64,000 bases of DNA from Halichondria panicea (GCF_963675165.1 NC_087393.1:302001-366000), one strand, 5' to 3'. Positions 20,344-35,400 are shown, numbered from the stretch's first letter. Numbers and translations: made by a program. Notes: generated by a model not told the origin, from the sequence alone.

Positions 20344-23300
20344 CTGTATCTGACCTGCCCCTGTCCCAGTGAAATGGTTTGAATCCTTTTCCCTCCAAAA
20401 CCTTTATCCCCAGCGAACTTGAGGAGTCCTGCCATGGGGTCTGCCCCGGGGGAGAGCACAAAGATGAGAGGGGCACAGCAGTGAGAGTCCGCAAAGCTCC
20501 CGGCAAGGTCAAAGGTGGGAGGCTCGATGTACTGTCGTCCCATGTTGTTGACAATGTACACTTGAACAGCTGGAATGATCTTGTCTGGTCTGATACAGCG
20601 AAGGACTACCATTCTGTACAACAATAATTATAGTGTATGGACACTGTGTACAGTTGCATTTGTAACATTATCACTACTAATTCAAGGCTGAAAATCTGTT
20701 TTAATTCTGGTAAATAATACTCAGTTGCAAGTGCACTGACCTACTGTACAGTACACTACAATAACATAGATTACTTGCATGTAGCTACACAGTGGTACTG
20801 TATACGTGGTATGCATATACTGTACCTGTCAAGACCTTTGACCTTGCTCTCCCATGTCTCAGGGAACTGTGCGTCTTGTGGAGTGGGAGAGTCGTACATC
20901 TTCTTCCATTCAGCACCAAAATCTGAATGAGTGGGTGGGTGGGTGGGTGGGCGTGAATCAGCACACATCACACATCACACACACAAAGCGGGCAGATTAC
21001 TGTATGCCCACCGAGGCATAATAAGTACAAAGTACATATACTGACCTTTGAACCGGCCCACCGAGGCATAGTAAAGTACAAAGTACACGTACTGACCTTT
21101 GAACCACCCCTTGAGCTTGGGTAGTTGTGATGCCCTGACTATCTCTCCCCACGACTTGTCACCGAGCCACTGAGGGTAGGGGTTAGGGTTCGGGTTCTCC
21201 AGAGCCACACCCCCTGTTAACAGGAACCGCCACACCTCCTCATCAACCTCTCCTCTGTACGTGTATGAACAAGATTATTGTATAGTGCACAGTACTTATA
21301 ATTATGTACATGGTCCAATTTCCAATGATAAAAACGTTTTAAGAGCTGAGATAAAGCCTTAATTGTCACATGATGTACGCTGTTCAAAGTTTCAATTGGA
21401 CATCAATTTGTTAAAAAACAAAGTCTTAGGATCGAGACTAACTAGCCAGGCACACACCTTCCTTTCTGTATTCCAATACATAGCACAAATGAAAAGAGTA
21501 GTTTGTCTTTCTCAAAGAGTGAGCGACACACATTGTTGTAGATGCTCTTAGTGAAGTGATCGTTCAGAGAATCAATCCTTTCCTGCAAATCAGTCGACTT
21601 GTTGCTATTGGCAATCGACTGCAGATACAAGTTAATAAACCAGTTGAGTGAGTACTGATACATGGGCTCTATATTGGCCAGGTCAGAGATGCAGAAGAAC
21701 AGAATAGATGCATGAACGGCCACTGGTTTGTAGCCGTTTCGCGTTTCATCAATTTCCACTTCAGTACGAGCAGCAATCTCCTGTTTAGCTTGGATCTCCT
21801 CTGAGAGAACTTTAGACGATGATAAAATCTTAATGGCAGTTTCGTCTTCAAGAATGTTCCCTTCTGAAGATGATAGGACTTTTAGGATCTTGTCTTCAAT
21901 CTCCTTGAGTTGTTTTTTGTTGGCCGCTCCCTCAAGAATGAGCTGGTTTTTCTTTTCCTCTAGTTCTGGTTTCTCCTTGGCTGCCACTATACCTAGTAAC
22001 TGGTCCTCCAGACCAAGCGGTGTGATCATGAAGTTAAGCAATACAACCTGTAGGAAGGACAGTACAGTACTTGAAGAGGAAATAATTACCTGCCAAATGG
22101 GCATACATGATACACTACAATTATAGTCTATGAAAACACACACTATTCAAAAGTTGCAGACTTGGAATTTGACTATAGTTACATATATCTTTAAACAGTA
22201 GTCCAGGCCTGGTAAGCTAGATGAGAGGCTGCTCCAATTATTACGTTACATATAGACTCACCTTGACTGACACCTCGGGCAGGTAGTGAGGGTTGCGTAG
22301 TCTGGTGGTGATATAGAACCTGAAGTCCTGACTGTACTCTATAATATTCTCCCCTAATCTCATATAGTCCACTCCTCCCTGTTTGAAGGTCTGCTTGAGT
22401 AGCAATGGCTCGAGGAGAGGGTCCAACTCTTCCCCTATATTCTCCAGTAGGACTGGGGTCCCAAACTGAATACTGTTCTCAAGAGTACGAGCGTAGTTAG
22501 CATCAGATAGTTTGATAACAGAGAGCTTATTGGGACGCTCTAGATTCTTGATCCACTTGTTGGCCTGGCCTGGAGGGTATACAAATGTACGTGCATTGAT
22601 TGTATAATAATTGTTATAAAACGAAAAAGATTATCAACATACAGCGTAAAACAGATCAACATCAAAAGCCAATAATACGCACACAGGCAGGCCAATAAGC
22701 ATACAGGCCATACAAGCATATACACACAGGCCAATATAAGCATACACACGCAGGCCAATATAAGCATGCGCTCACCTTGAGGGTCGATCATGAGAGGCCA
22801 CCTCCTAGAGTTGGAGACAATGATCCCATTATCCACTGAGAAGGAATCAACTGGCAGACCGGCAATATTCCACTCTCGTATCTTGACCGGCTCACCAAGC
22901 GTGTTATTGACAGAGAACACATCAGAACAAGGAATCTTCCTCTCTCTGCACTGTTCATGCCATCTCTGAGTAGCCTCTTGTCTAAAGTCCACCGTAAAAG
23001 CACCAAGATAGGCCACAACTCCCGAAGAAATAAGCACATCCCCTGTGATATTCACAGCTCTCTCACCAAGCTCCTTGGCTGCCAGGCTCCAGCGCTCCTT
23101 CTCCCCACCCAGGCCTCCAATTAGTTTCGAAGCTCGGTCTAGTTTTTTCTGACAGAGGTCAATGTTGGTCTCGAGGCTGGCCTTTTTCTTAGTCATGGCA
23201 GTGAATTCATCGTTGAGACCTTGCAGCTTGTCTGAGAGGTGTGTGTAGTGTCATAACATTTGGTATATTGGCATTGCTAAATTGTACAAAATGAGGGAAT

Positions 23301-26300
23301 TCCAATGAATTAAAACAACTGTCTGTACAATTTTTGCATGGTATTGCAGTAGCAACACATAATAAACATTTGTGTTAAGACCCTCAGGCACTCTTAAATT
23401 GGGAAATTCCCAAACAAGCCTAAGGAATGTAAACTACAGGTAATTATTTTCGTGGGGTAAAATATTCGTTATTTTCGTGGGCAAGCTGACCTCAACGAAA
23501 TTTTAACGTAGGCGTGGCGTAGGAATACAGTGCAGGCAATGAGACTAAATGAAAATTTTACTCAGGAAAACCACCGTTTCTCGAGTTGAACGAATTTTTT
23601 ACCCCACGAAACTTACCCGCTATACGGTAGACAAAATCGAACACTGTGCAAGAGTACATGCATGCTGACACACACATACCAAGGACTTCCTTGAGCTCTG
23701 CCCTCTTCTCATTCAGTGTGGCCATCTGTACTGACAGCTCAGCCTCGGCCTCGGCTAGTTTAGCTTTCTTAGGGGCCACCACTTTGGCCACTCTATCGTA
23801 CACCTCCATAGCCCGCACCCACTTGCACAGGCCCTCACACGCAGTAGACGCTGACTTGATGACATCAGGGTTGAAGTCTGGTATAGTACAGTATCTGCAG
23901 TACATGGAACACAGAGGGATAATGTACAACTAGAGTAATAATTATGCCTATAAACTGTCTCACTTTTCTCTGATTTTCTTCATAATAGCAGGTGCTATGT
24001 TGTCCTTGTCGTAAGATTTCAGGCTGTCCAAGAACTTAAAATCACTCAGCATCTTTTGCGACGGTCCCCAATAATCCTCAATCATCTTGCCACTCCCCGA
24101 TGGGTCTGGTTTCCTCTCTGGCTTGACAGCCTTCATCACACACACTGACTCCATCACCAGTCTCACCAGCTGTGGGGGGTTCTGGGGGGGGGACAATACA
24201 CACAGGGGGGCATTACACACACTTATCTGTGGGGGTTCTGGGGGGTATTATACACAATATCTGTATACTAGTACTAAAAACATGCATACAAAAGTTAACT
24301 TATTCGTAAACACAAAGGCTCCTATAATCTGCTACATGCGTACACACATCATGTACTATATGTACCTTGAAGTTGCTACCCTATATAGTGCCGTACCTTC
24401 ATAGCTTTGACGAGTGTGATGTCCTTGTTGGTGAGAGTGTTGAGTGCGGACAAGGCAGCCTCCAGAGCAGGGAGGGCCTCGGCTAGGTCACTCTCACAGT
24501 CTTCTTTGATTGCCTTTGCAGCCGCAGCCGCTTTATCAGCCACAGCCTCGTCAGCAGCTACTAGCTCTTTCTTAGCTTCTGCTTCGACAGTGTCCTTCTC
24601 AATCTTCACCATAAGTTCAGCTGTCTCCTTGGAAGTCTGTACTAGCTGTGGTTGTAGCTCAACCAATTCTTGCTGCATTACAGATACTTGAGACGCTGCA
24701 AAATCGAGTTTCTCAAGACCTGTGACATAACGTTGTTTCGTTGTCAGAATTTCATTTCGTTTCTTGCCAAAAAGCGTTTTAAAAGTAAGAATGAGCTCTA
24801 AATATGACGTAGGAGTGGTGTAGTTTTTGCGACGAAGAATATCGTAATATTTGTCAGAAAGTCCTCTAACACTTTGATGAAACACTTGACACATGTACAC
24901 ACATTGTGTGCGAATATCAGACTCCATATCTAAATCTTCGAGGAACTTATTGGCCACCATTTCCAGAGCATCGTCAGGCCACGCTTGAAACCAATCGATA
25001 GTACAACAGTTTATAAGAGAAGGGAACATACGTAGCCTGTTCCTGAAGGCATCTCCAATGGGGCTCATGGCCAGTACAATGTGGAGGTTTTGCTTGACTC
25101 TTTCGATAAAAAAGTTATACATTGACAGTGGGGTGGAGTCGATTTTACGTCCTTCTGTACGGGCTGCCATTTGCATTTTTTCAATAACTTCTGCTTTTTC
25201 GTCAGCCGGGAAGATATTGGGTACATCTCCAGTGTTCAGAATCATGTTAATATCTTCAACGAAAGCTTCGTCTTTGATTTGGTTATCAGAGAACAAGAAT
25301 GTGGTTTGTTTTCCCTCTGCCCCTGCCTTTAGGAGAAGTCTCTTTAAGTCATCCCTCCATTCAATCATCGTATAGTTTTTGGCTATTTCGATTTGGAACA
25401 GGTCGTAGTCGGCCATGAAGGTTGCTAGTTTACAAGCACTTTGTCGCCCGCTACCTCCTACGCCTATTAAGAGGGCGTGGCCATCGTCCTGCTTCAGTAC
25501 GCGAGCAATTCTTGAGACATGCTCAATGGCAAACTTGAACATGACCAGTTTCATAGGAGCCTTGCTCATCTGATTATAATCCTCAAGGTAGCTATACGGA
25601 GAAAGATGTACGTAGGTTTGTAAATGTTGATCTAACAGTATAATTATATATATATATACATGTAGCTAGCATATACAGAATGAGCTACTAGCTATACACA
25701 TGTACAGTATATACTTGCGTACTGTACAGCACAAACCTTTCCACTGAACTTGTGAGATTGGTAAAGTCAGTGATCTCATCATATATGGTGGGGTCAGCTC
25801 CAGGCACCATATAGTCCCCAAAAAACAGACTCCTATAAAAATCTTTATAAACTAGACCATATTTAAAATCATTCACTGACCTGATATCATCGTCCACTAG
25901 CTTGTCTGAGGTGGCCAATCCGCTGAGTAGTTTATCAATATTGACTTTGAAGAACTGTTGCAACATCTCCTTCACAATCTCAAAGAATTGGGACCTGTCC
26001 TTGTCATCGATGAGCCTGTCATAGAATACTCTATAGACTTCGTGTGTCCACAGTCTCATGAGTTTGTCACCCTCTGTCATATGAGAGGCTGGCATTAATA
26101 GGACACCTCGAATAACACGGGCAAAATCACGCAGGTTGAATATGTAGTGGGACTTGGAGGGGGTGGGCAAGAAATGAGCTACGGCTGACTTGTACACGCC
26201 CATCGTGGCTTGGACAAGAATCTGGCGGTAGAAAAGTACGGCGGTTAATGCTACTTGAGAAGTTTACATGTAATGTACAGTTCCAGTAATACTCAGTGGT

Positions 26301-29300
26301 TAAATAGAGCATCTTTGAACGGCCATAACTTTTGTTCAGTTGGTATAATAACGTTAATTTTATGATTTTCTGAAAGCTTAGAGAGAGGCCTTTCAGATAT
26401 GCGTTAAAAATCAGAAGTCTATTTTTGGCCTGTTTTTGAAAAGCATGGTCTTTTCCCGAAAATGGGAAATTATGGCCTGTTCTAAATTTGGGATCTGAGC
26501 ATACCAACTGAACGGGCTCCTTCTAAGCTTTCAGAAAATCATAAAATTGTTAAATTTGGGCCATCAGAACTAAAGTCACAGAGCTGATTCAAAATGAAAG
26601 GGACCTACATGTACATTGTAGGTACATGTAAATGTGTACACCGTACCTTTCCCAGTCTAGTGAAGATAGCATCGAAGCCCTTGCCAAAATGCCAGTCAAC
26701 CAGGGAGGTGAATATCTTGGTCATGGTGGAGTCATCAAAGGACTCTATAGAGACTATGTTGAGATGTCTGGTGAACCTTCCTGTGATGTGGTTACGCCCA
26801 CCACCAGGAGGACCCATCGCACACACCAACAACTGGATAGAGAGACACAAACATTCTATCAACACTGAAAAGATTCCCTACTGTACAGTTACACTATTGA
26901 CCTATACAATGCAGTCATAATTATACTGTGAACTGGTACAATAGCAAATTAACACAATTACTTCATTTCTTAGCTCTAAACAATCTCAGTTCAACAAACA
27001 CACGCACGCACGCACACACATGCATGCACACACACATGCATGCACACACACACACACAGAGCCCTTACCACATCAACAAGATCAACCCTAGAAGTATCTT
27101 TCTTATCGAACCAGAAGCCATGGTCCAGAAAGTGTCTCAGCAGTTCTATAGGAGGCTGTGCTCCGTACTTCTCTTTGGCTGGCATATTGAGATCGTCCAC
27201 AAAAGACACATTCTTCTTGCCCATGGGTGGTCCAAACACACCCTTCCTGCGTCGATCCAACTTGGACATAACTATGTCCTGAGTCTGAGCAGCAGTTGTA
27301 CGAGCAGAGAAGTTGATCAAATTAGGAACATATCTGAAAAGGAGAGGCAATATAATTGTAATTTTCCAGCTATGTATATATACATTGTACAAGCATGCAA
27401 ATACAGTGTACATATACACGTACATGTGGTAAGTGCACATACTGTATGTACTGTACATGTACACTGCTTATATTTGTACTCTAACCTGTCCTTTGGTAGT
27501 CGTACGAGGTAGTTGTTGGTGATGGCTGACTTGCCAGTGCCAGTGGGGCCCACAAAGAGGAGGGGCTTGTTGTGTGTGACATAGCACTCCAGGAAGAACC
27601 TCTGTCTCACTGTGTCCGTGGTGGGGATGATCAACTCATTCGCCTGAAGGGAGGGGGGGGGAGGGGGGGTAGTGAGGGGGGGGGAGGGGGGTAGTGAGGG
27701 CATAATAATTATTAACTTTATGTAAGATATTTCTAGTGGAGTTTAGTGTACATGTATCAGCATACACACATATATACGTATAGCGAATAGTGAATCAAAG
27801 GTCAGGCCAATAGCAGTGCTCTTCAACATTATTAGCAGCCCACTGTGTTCACCTTAGCGTCAGCAGGAATGATGGCGTTCCTCTCGAGTAGGTCCTCCCA
27901 CAGACACCACGTCCCTCCCTTCTTTTGGAAGTAGTAGTCAAACACAGTCTCCCTCTCCGGAAACAGGTTGCTCTGTGTTAGGGTCAAAATCAGTCAATTA
28001 AAATTGAGAAACTTGCGTGTATTCCCTCAACTGTACATGTATGCTATACTTATACAAGTGCTTCACATAGCCTTATAAGCACACACATACCTTTGATAGT
28101 TTGATGATCTTTGGTCTGGGATGGTCCTGATCCGTTCCTGACACTAGCGTTCTATAGAACACATCAAACTTCTTGCGAGCATCTCCAGTCATAGTGCCAC
28201 CCAGAGTCCATATCAGGGAGAATACGAATAGACATGGCAGCCATACAGTGCTCTGTGTTTGTGCTACTGGAGCTCCAGCATTGTCAGTGATAAAATCATC
28301 GAGTAGACAAGTGTAGAGGTTTATCAGCGAGTGTACGAGGTGTAGAGGAGAGGTGGTTATAAACAGCTTGCATTCGTGTCGGATAAAGTCCAGGCAAGGT
28401 TGAACCAGCCAATCAAAGAGTGTTTTGATGAGATCTCGCTGCTCTTCGAACATCTTAGAGAATTGGTCCCTATTGGCCTCAGCTACTGCCTCTTGTGAGG
28501 AGGAGGTAAGGTAGGAGTTCATTAGAGGCTGCCAACCAAGCTGTAGAGAATTGGAGCATAAATTCAGGCCCGTATACATAAATTATATAACAATATGCAC
28601 ACTTAGAGGACGCATCTATACTATATTGACAATGGTGTTCTGAGGGGCCTGACTAGCTGGGGAGGAGGGCTAGCTAGTACTATGCTACCAACCTGATGTG
28701 GTTCCATGTAGATCATGCCACACCTACTGACAGTTGCGGGAGAGGCCACCTCTAGATCCTCTGGTTCGAAAATCAGATTCATTTTCTGGCTCATCTGAAT
28801 AATCTCCCCACTCATAAGACACAGTTTCTTGTTATCATCCAGAACAGTGTTCATGTTCTCAATCCAAATAGCATCCACTGGGCCGTCAAAAATAAGCCAC
28901 TTTCTGTTTTCATCAGTGGCAGAGGCCTGGTCTCTGTAGGTGTTGGCCAGGACTCCATCAGACCATTCATGAGAAACTGGGTCAAAGCAACCATACAGTT
29001 CCCCCATGGTCATAGACTTGGGGTTGATGACACGAACATCAGTCTGTGTGTGTGTGTGTGTGCGTGTGTGCGTGTGTGTGTGTGTGTGTGTGTGCGTGTG
29101 TGTGTGTGTGTGTGGGTGTGTGTGTGGGTGTGCGTGTGGGGGGGATACTTAATGTGCAGTGTATTGAAAGGTACGATGTGTATATGAAATGTTGTTTGTA
29201 TATATAGCATAAAAAATACATGTAATGCGCCTTCACCACACAAACCAATACCGCCCTCTAGATATAGAGATCCACTGTACAACTGACTTGTACAATGAAT

Positions 29301-29415
29301 ACACCTAGGGTATGGGATTTGTACAAACGGTGGTTTTCCTTTGCAGCTGTTCATTGTTCATACATATCATTGTGCAAGAAGAATATGTACCTCTATTGCT
29401 ACAGGACAATTTCTC

Positions 29416-29449
<34 letters not shown>

Positions 29450-32400
29450 TGGTAGACTACACATACCTTCCATTCTTCCATAAGTCCACTCATGTTGAGG
29501 TCAGCCAGTGCAGCGGCCAGTACCTGGTAGGCACTCGTCTTGCCTCCCATTGGTTCACCCACTATCATGAACCCGTGACGTACCAGCATCATCTCGTAGA
29601 TCTGCATGGGACGAACAACATGATTAATTACATATACATGTAATGGAAGCTAGTTGTTTAAAAACCACAGGCTGATAAAAATCTGGGGGTGCCCCAAGGA
29701 ATGTCATGGATGATAAGTGCCCACAAATTGGGGGCACAATGTAACATATCAAGATGGCAGCAAACCAAGCTCTCTATGGTGGCTATGAGTGTAACTGGAT
29801 TGAGGATCCCCCAGATGATCTCAAGTGTCAGATCTGTCTAATGGTGGCCAGGGAACCTAGGCAGCACGGAGACAACAAAGGATGTGGCAAGATCTTCTGC
29901 AAAACTTGTATAACACTACATCAAAGAAATAGCAAAAAATGTCCAAACTGCAGGGAGAAACTAATTCTCTTCCAAGACAAGAGAAGTATGTACTACTAAA
30001 ACATTGAATGCCATAAATAACTAGTAATTAGACTATTGTACATCGATTATTGACAATACACATGCAGTTGCTGCCAACACACTATACCATTACACTACTG
30101 TAGGTGTTCAACATATCAATGCTCTAAGAGTGAAGTGTGAAAATCTGGAGAATGGCTGCAGATGGGTGGGAGAATTTGCCGATCTAAGGACGCGTCTAAA
30201 CACGTGCGATTACGCTCTACTGCCTTGTGACAACAAATGTACAAACAACGGCCAGGCTGTAAAAGTTTTAAGAAAGAATCTGCCAGACCACCTTATGAAC
30301 CATTGCCCGAGACGTCTGTACAAGTGTCCACACTGCGAGGAAATGGGGGAACACCACGAGAGGACAAGTACACACCTCGAAATATGCCCACAAGTTAGTA
30401 TACCCTGCCCCACTAGCATTTCCTGTACAGCTGCTATTCCACGCTGTGAACGCCACATCCATAGAGCTACATGCCAGTATGAGCGCGTGCCCTGCAAGTA
30501 CGCTGAGGTTGGGTGTAGAGTGAACCCTCAACGCAAAGACCTCAAGGAACACGAAGAAAACGATCAGATTCACCTGAAGGTGACTACTGCCAAAGTTCTC
30601 GAGTTAACACAGCAACTAACTGACCAAAAGGAAATGCTAGATGAAATATGGTTAATAACCATGGAGAGTAAGCCACAAATAACATTTAGAATGGGTTGTT
30701 TTGAGGCGCACAAGAATGACAAAACTGTGATTTTCAGTAGTCCTCACTTCTACACATCTCACAGAGGATACCAATTTCGAATTCGAGTCTATCCAGGTGG
30801 TAATGGTCGCGGAGAAGGCACTCACATTTCCATCTTTGTTTGCCTAATGAAAGGAGACTACGACAATGCTCTCACGTGGCCATTTCTAGGAGAAGCCACC
30901 TTCGAGCTGCTTAATCAGATCGAGGACAAAAACCATCACAAAGCGACTACAAAATTCCTTAACAATGCGTCAAGTCAGAGAGTGGAAGGTGAAGACGAGC
31001 GTGCATTGGGAAAAGCAAAGTTCATTGCATACAGAGACCTCGAGTACAATCCGGCCAAGAATTGCCAGTACTTGAAATATGATGCTCTAATCTTTCGAGT
31101 TTCAGTGCGACCACCAAGCTACAAGTGGTTACAGTGTACCCACGCATGAGTGACACAAAACAATGAAATTGCGTAACGTTCTTAAAGGTATTAGCTGTTA
31201 TACATGTACTATATAATATGTTGTTGGTTTAATTCTTGCTGTTAAATGTACGCTTAGCCTATGAATTTTTGACATGTATCAGCTAACATGGACCACATGC
31301 AAACATGAAGTGTGCATGAACAGTGGACTATCAGATCAGCATGCAGGAGGAGAGTATCAGTAATATATGCAAGACACAGCCCGGCTCTAACCTATAATTA
31401 TTAATATACAGCTCCCAGAAGCAACAGCAGAGCTACAACAAAACTGGCAATTAGATCTGCTATTACACATTCAATTCATGCACTAGCACTGTGGAATGAA
31501 TGTCTTTCAGTACTGTTTAAACTGTGAGCTGGCTCAGATTACAAGCTGGCTCAGGTTACAAGCTGACTGGACAGGATATTTATGATTACTTTTTCATTTT
31601 TTATTAGTCCTGATGATTTACGACATTCGTAATGAAAAACTTTGACTCGTTAAAAAGTTTAAAATAAGCGTGGGCGTATTAGAGCGCGTGGCTGTACGCA
31701 TTGGTTAAAGCCATTGCGGTCACAGCTCAGTGAGTTCCGTCTACTCTTACTCATTCGTAGTACTCGTAATCTATTTGATTTACGTCATAGAAGTAACACA
31801 AGTACATATAATAAATTATACAGATGATCTCGTAGATCTGTGGTACAAACATCATGCGTTGTCAAGCTACTTTCAAAATGAAAATGTAGATGATCACCAT
31901 GCAATTGAATCATAGTAGAAGAACAAAACTTGTTGACAGACATGCTGTCTCCATTATGATACTAGGGTGGTCCCAGGTAAGATCCCAGGTAAGATCCCAG
32001 CACAGTATTTGATCTAGCTAGCACCATAGATAAATCTATGCTAGTACCTGTGAAGAAAAATTGTAGGTACAAACAAGCGTAAAAAAATGTTTGAAAAAAT
32101 AATGGTGAGAAGTAGGGTTGCATGTTGGATGAGCCGCTGGCAAAGGGATGTGAACAAGATGGGTAACCCTAATAGGAACGCCCATTAGAATAGACACAAA
32201 ACGTCACTACTTAAAATATTGTACGTGGTTTCCCAGGACCACTTATTAACGCATGCATGCAGTGAAAAAAGTTTACAAACAAGTGCAAAAAACATTTTGT
32301 GAAAAAATGGGGAAGAGTAGGGTTGGAAGAGCATGTGCACTGAAGTAACAAAAAGTTCGAAAACAAGATTAATTGTGGGTTGGTATAGTCTTGCATGCTC

Positions 32401-35400
32401 CAACTAGTTGGGGGTGGGGCACGATCTTTAACAGTTGGGTCCAGCACTACTTCGAGTTTTGGGTGGGCAGGGCTCATATATATCTGTAGAGTCTCAAATT
32501 TAATATTAATTTTACACCATGCATGTGTTTCGGTGCTGTAACAGAAAGAAACGTTAATTTGAAAAAGCCTTATTCAAATGCGTCATTATGTAGAAACACA
32601 TGCAAGTTGATGGTCAAATACGTGATCAAGTGTCTCAAATAAAGAAAGAGGTGTAACGAGAAGTAGTGCTGGACCCAACTGTTAAAGATCGTGCCCCACC
32701 CTCAACTAGTTGGAGCATGCAAGACTATACCAACCCACAATTAATCTTGTTTTCGAACTTTTTGTTACTTCAGTGCACATGCTTTTCCCCATTTTTTCAC
32801 AAAATGTTTTTGGCACTTGTTTATATAATTATTGTATATTATACAGATAAAGTGAGATAATTCAGGAGGCCTAAAAATCCCATTCACGACAAACAAGGAA
32901 ATCATACAGGCATATATAGTAAAGGTCTAGCCTCTACACAGGCTCTCCTTTTTCTGTTCTTTATCACATCGTTCAATAAGATAAAATACTGTCTGAATCG
33001 TTCAATGAGATAAAATACGGTATTAATTGGAGGAATAAAGAAAGAAATAGACGTAGAGTTAGGAAAAAGGAGAGCCTGTATCGGGAAGTCACGTGAGGGT
33101 AGAAGGGTGGTAGAAGGGTGAAAATGAGCGTGGGCATGCTGAGCTAGAGATGTTGGACTGCCCACGCAGATATCTATGACTAATAAAACTTTGCCTGCAG
33201 CAAACTGGACATGGACTTGGAACTGGAAGTTTGCAAGCACTATAGCTAGCTATATACCTTAGATGATCTACTAGTCTAGATTGTGTGTTCAGATTCTATC
33301 AGACTATTACCTTTTCTTGTGTCTTTCTACATGCTAGTATAGATCAAGAGAATAGCTTAAAGTTAGTCATCATTATCATATATAGCAGGTAGCTACTGCC
33401 ACCAGAGCTGGCCACGCTGGTTCTCTGATCTGACTTGCAGCACAGCTTGGTGGTGGTTGTCTCAGTACATGTACAGTCTTATTAACTCTGAATGCGTGGG
33501 AGAATACCTTACGTCACGATTGTGGGCTACATATCGCCCACGTTCATAAAAATCCTTGAGGATCACGCGATTTCCCAAACCAGGCCTTACTTTTTCTTAA
33601 CTGTAGATCTACGCCCATTTCTTTCTTTGCTGCCTCACTAGCACTATGTCTTTCTAGTGATTTGTGGATGAACAGTGACAACAGCAAGAAAAAGTAAGGC
33701 CTGGGAACGAGGCTAGTAAAGGTCCAGGTTGTGGCTGGGATTTGGGGGAGATCCCAGGGAAGATCCCAGCATTGAGTGCATTCCATTGGTGTGCTAAGTA
33801 AACTTTAAGGAACTACATGTAAATTGGTTGTGTAAGATGGCAGCAAACCAAGCTCAAACTGGAGGCTACGAGTGTAACTGGACTGAGGATACCCCAGATG
33901 ATCTCAAGTGTCAAATCTGTCTAATGGTGGCCAAGGATCCTCAGCAGCATGGAGGCAACAAAGGATGTGGCAAGATCTTCTGCAATAGCTGTATAACAGT
34001 ACATCAAAGGAATAGTCAAACCTGTCCAAACTGCAGGGAGCAACTGAGTCTCTTTGAGGATAAGAGAAGTATGTACAAAACATTGAATAGATATATACCA
34101 TAACATGCTATACTGTAACTACCTTAAATACGTACGTATGTAGTTAGCTATCTAACAGGCATACAATTGTAGGTGTTCGTCATGTCAATGCTCTGAGAGT
34201 GAAGTGTGACAATCTGGAGAATGGTTGCAAGTGGGAGGGAGAGCTGGGAAATCTAGATACTCATCTAAACACATGCGACTATGCTTTATTGCCTTGTGAC
34301 AACAAATGCACAAACAAAGGCCAGATCATAAAAGTTTCCAGAAAATATATGCAAGAACACCTCGCCAAAAACTGCCCGAGACGTCAGTACAAGTGTCCAC
34401 ACTGCAAGGAAATGGGGGAACACCACGAGAGGACCAGTACCCACCTCAAGACCTGCCCACAAGTTCGTATACCCTGCTTCAGTCCTCTTTGTACAGCAGC
34501 TATTCCACGCTGCAAACTCCCCGCCCATAGAGCTGCGTGCCAGTATGAGCGTGTGCCCTGCAAGTATGCTGAGGTTGGGTGTAAAGAGAAAATTCTGCGC
34601 AAAGACCTCAAGAAACACGAGGAAGATGATCAGCTTCACCTGAGAATGAGTATTGCCAAAGTTCTCGAGTTGACGAAGAAAACCATAAGTTTAGAGACGC
34701 ACATTTCTGAGCAAAATAAAGTGCTAGTTGAACAAAGTGCAAGGTTGACACGTGTGGAGAGCAAACCACAATTAACATTTAGATTGGATTGTTTTGAGAA
34801 TAAAAAGAGTGATAAAAATAAATTCGACAGTAGTTCTTTCTACACATCCCCAAAAATGTATAAATTTCGGATTCGGGTCTATGCAGGTGGTAATGGCTCT
34901 ATAGAAGGCACTCACATTTCAATATACGCCACTCTAATGAACGGAGAACACGATGATGCTCTTACGTGGCCATTTCTAGGAGAAGCCTCCTTCGAGCTGC
35001 TTAATCAGATCGAGGACAAGAACCATTATAAAAAGACTGTACAGTTCAAAAATAATGCACGTCCGAGAATGGTGGAAGGTACATTGGGAAAAGCAAAATT
35101 CATTGCACACACAGACCTCGCATACAATCCAGCCAAGAATTGTCAGTACCTGAAAGATGATGCTCTAATCTTCCGAGTTTCAGTGCGACCACCAAGTTAC
35201 AAGCCATGGTTACAGTGTACCCATGAGTGACTTTAATAGCGTTTTACACATACTGTATGTATGTATGTGTATGATGCTTGTACTACATTGTGTTAGCTAT
35301 ANNNNNNNNNNNNNNNNNNNNNNNNNNNNNNNNNNNNNNNNNNNNNNNNNNNNNNNNNNNNNNNNNNNNNNNNNNNNNNNNNNNNNNNNNNNNNNNNNNN

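Larger units (their letters stand above)
17045..23233 (-). other. Dynein heavy chain: AAA5, AAA6 and C-terminal domain
   Basis: Approximate exons: 23233-22777 ([26 protein letters not shown]), 22571-22259, 22053-21459, 21255-21097 (or 21046), 20924-20826, 20617-20356 ([14 protein letters not shown]), 19915-19705 ([17 protein letters not shown]), 19524-19273 ([12 protein letters not shown]), 19097-18936 ([14 protein letters not shown]), 18624-18076, 17857-17644, 17420-17331 and 17251-17045. The last four exons are phase-checked. This part contains the exon with a duplicated 5' splice site (see findings). Confidence 0.88.
28693..29601 (-). other. Dynein heavy chain: AAA2 exons
   Basis: Exons 29601-29467 (Walker [11 protein letters not shown] at about 29533-29559) and 29043-28693 ([20 protein letters not shown], then [13 protein letters not shown]). 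The intron between 36294 and 29601 is phase 0, and the protein reads continuously from FITKIIQ into [10 protein letters not shown], so the nested TRAF genes lie inside a true intron. Confidence 0.9.

Noticed and set aside
30210-30573. Minus-strand frames opposite the TRAF zinc fingers (also 34286-34639)
   Set aside because: They mirror the conserved cysteine-rich coding strand; the repeated occurrence in both paralogues is explained by homology.
32185-32860. Matching 64-88 codon frames in the two arms of the foldback repeat
   Set aside because: They are copies of one repeat read in the same sense from inverted arms, with no start context or homology.
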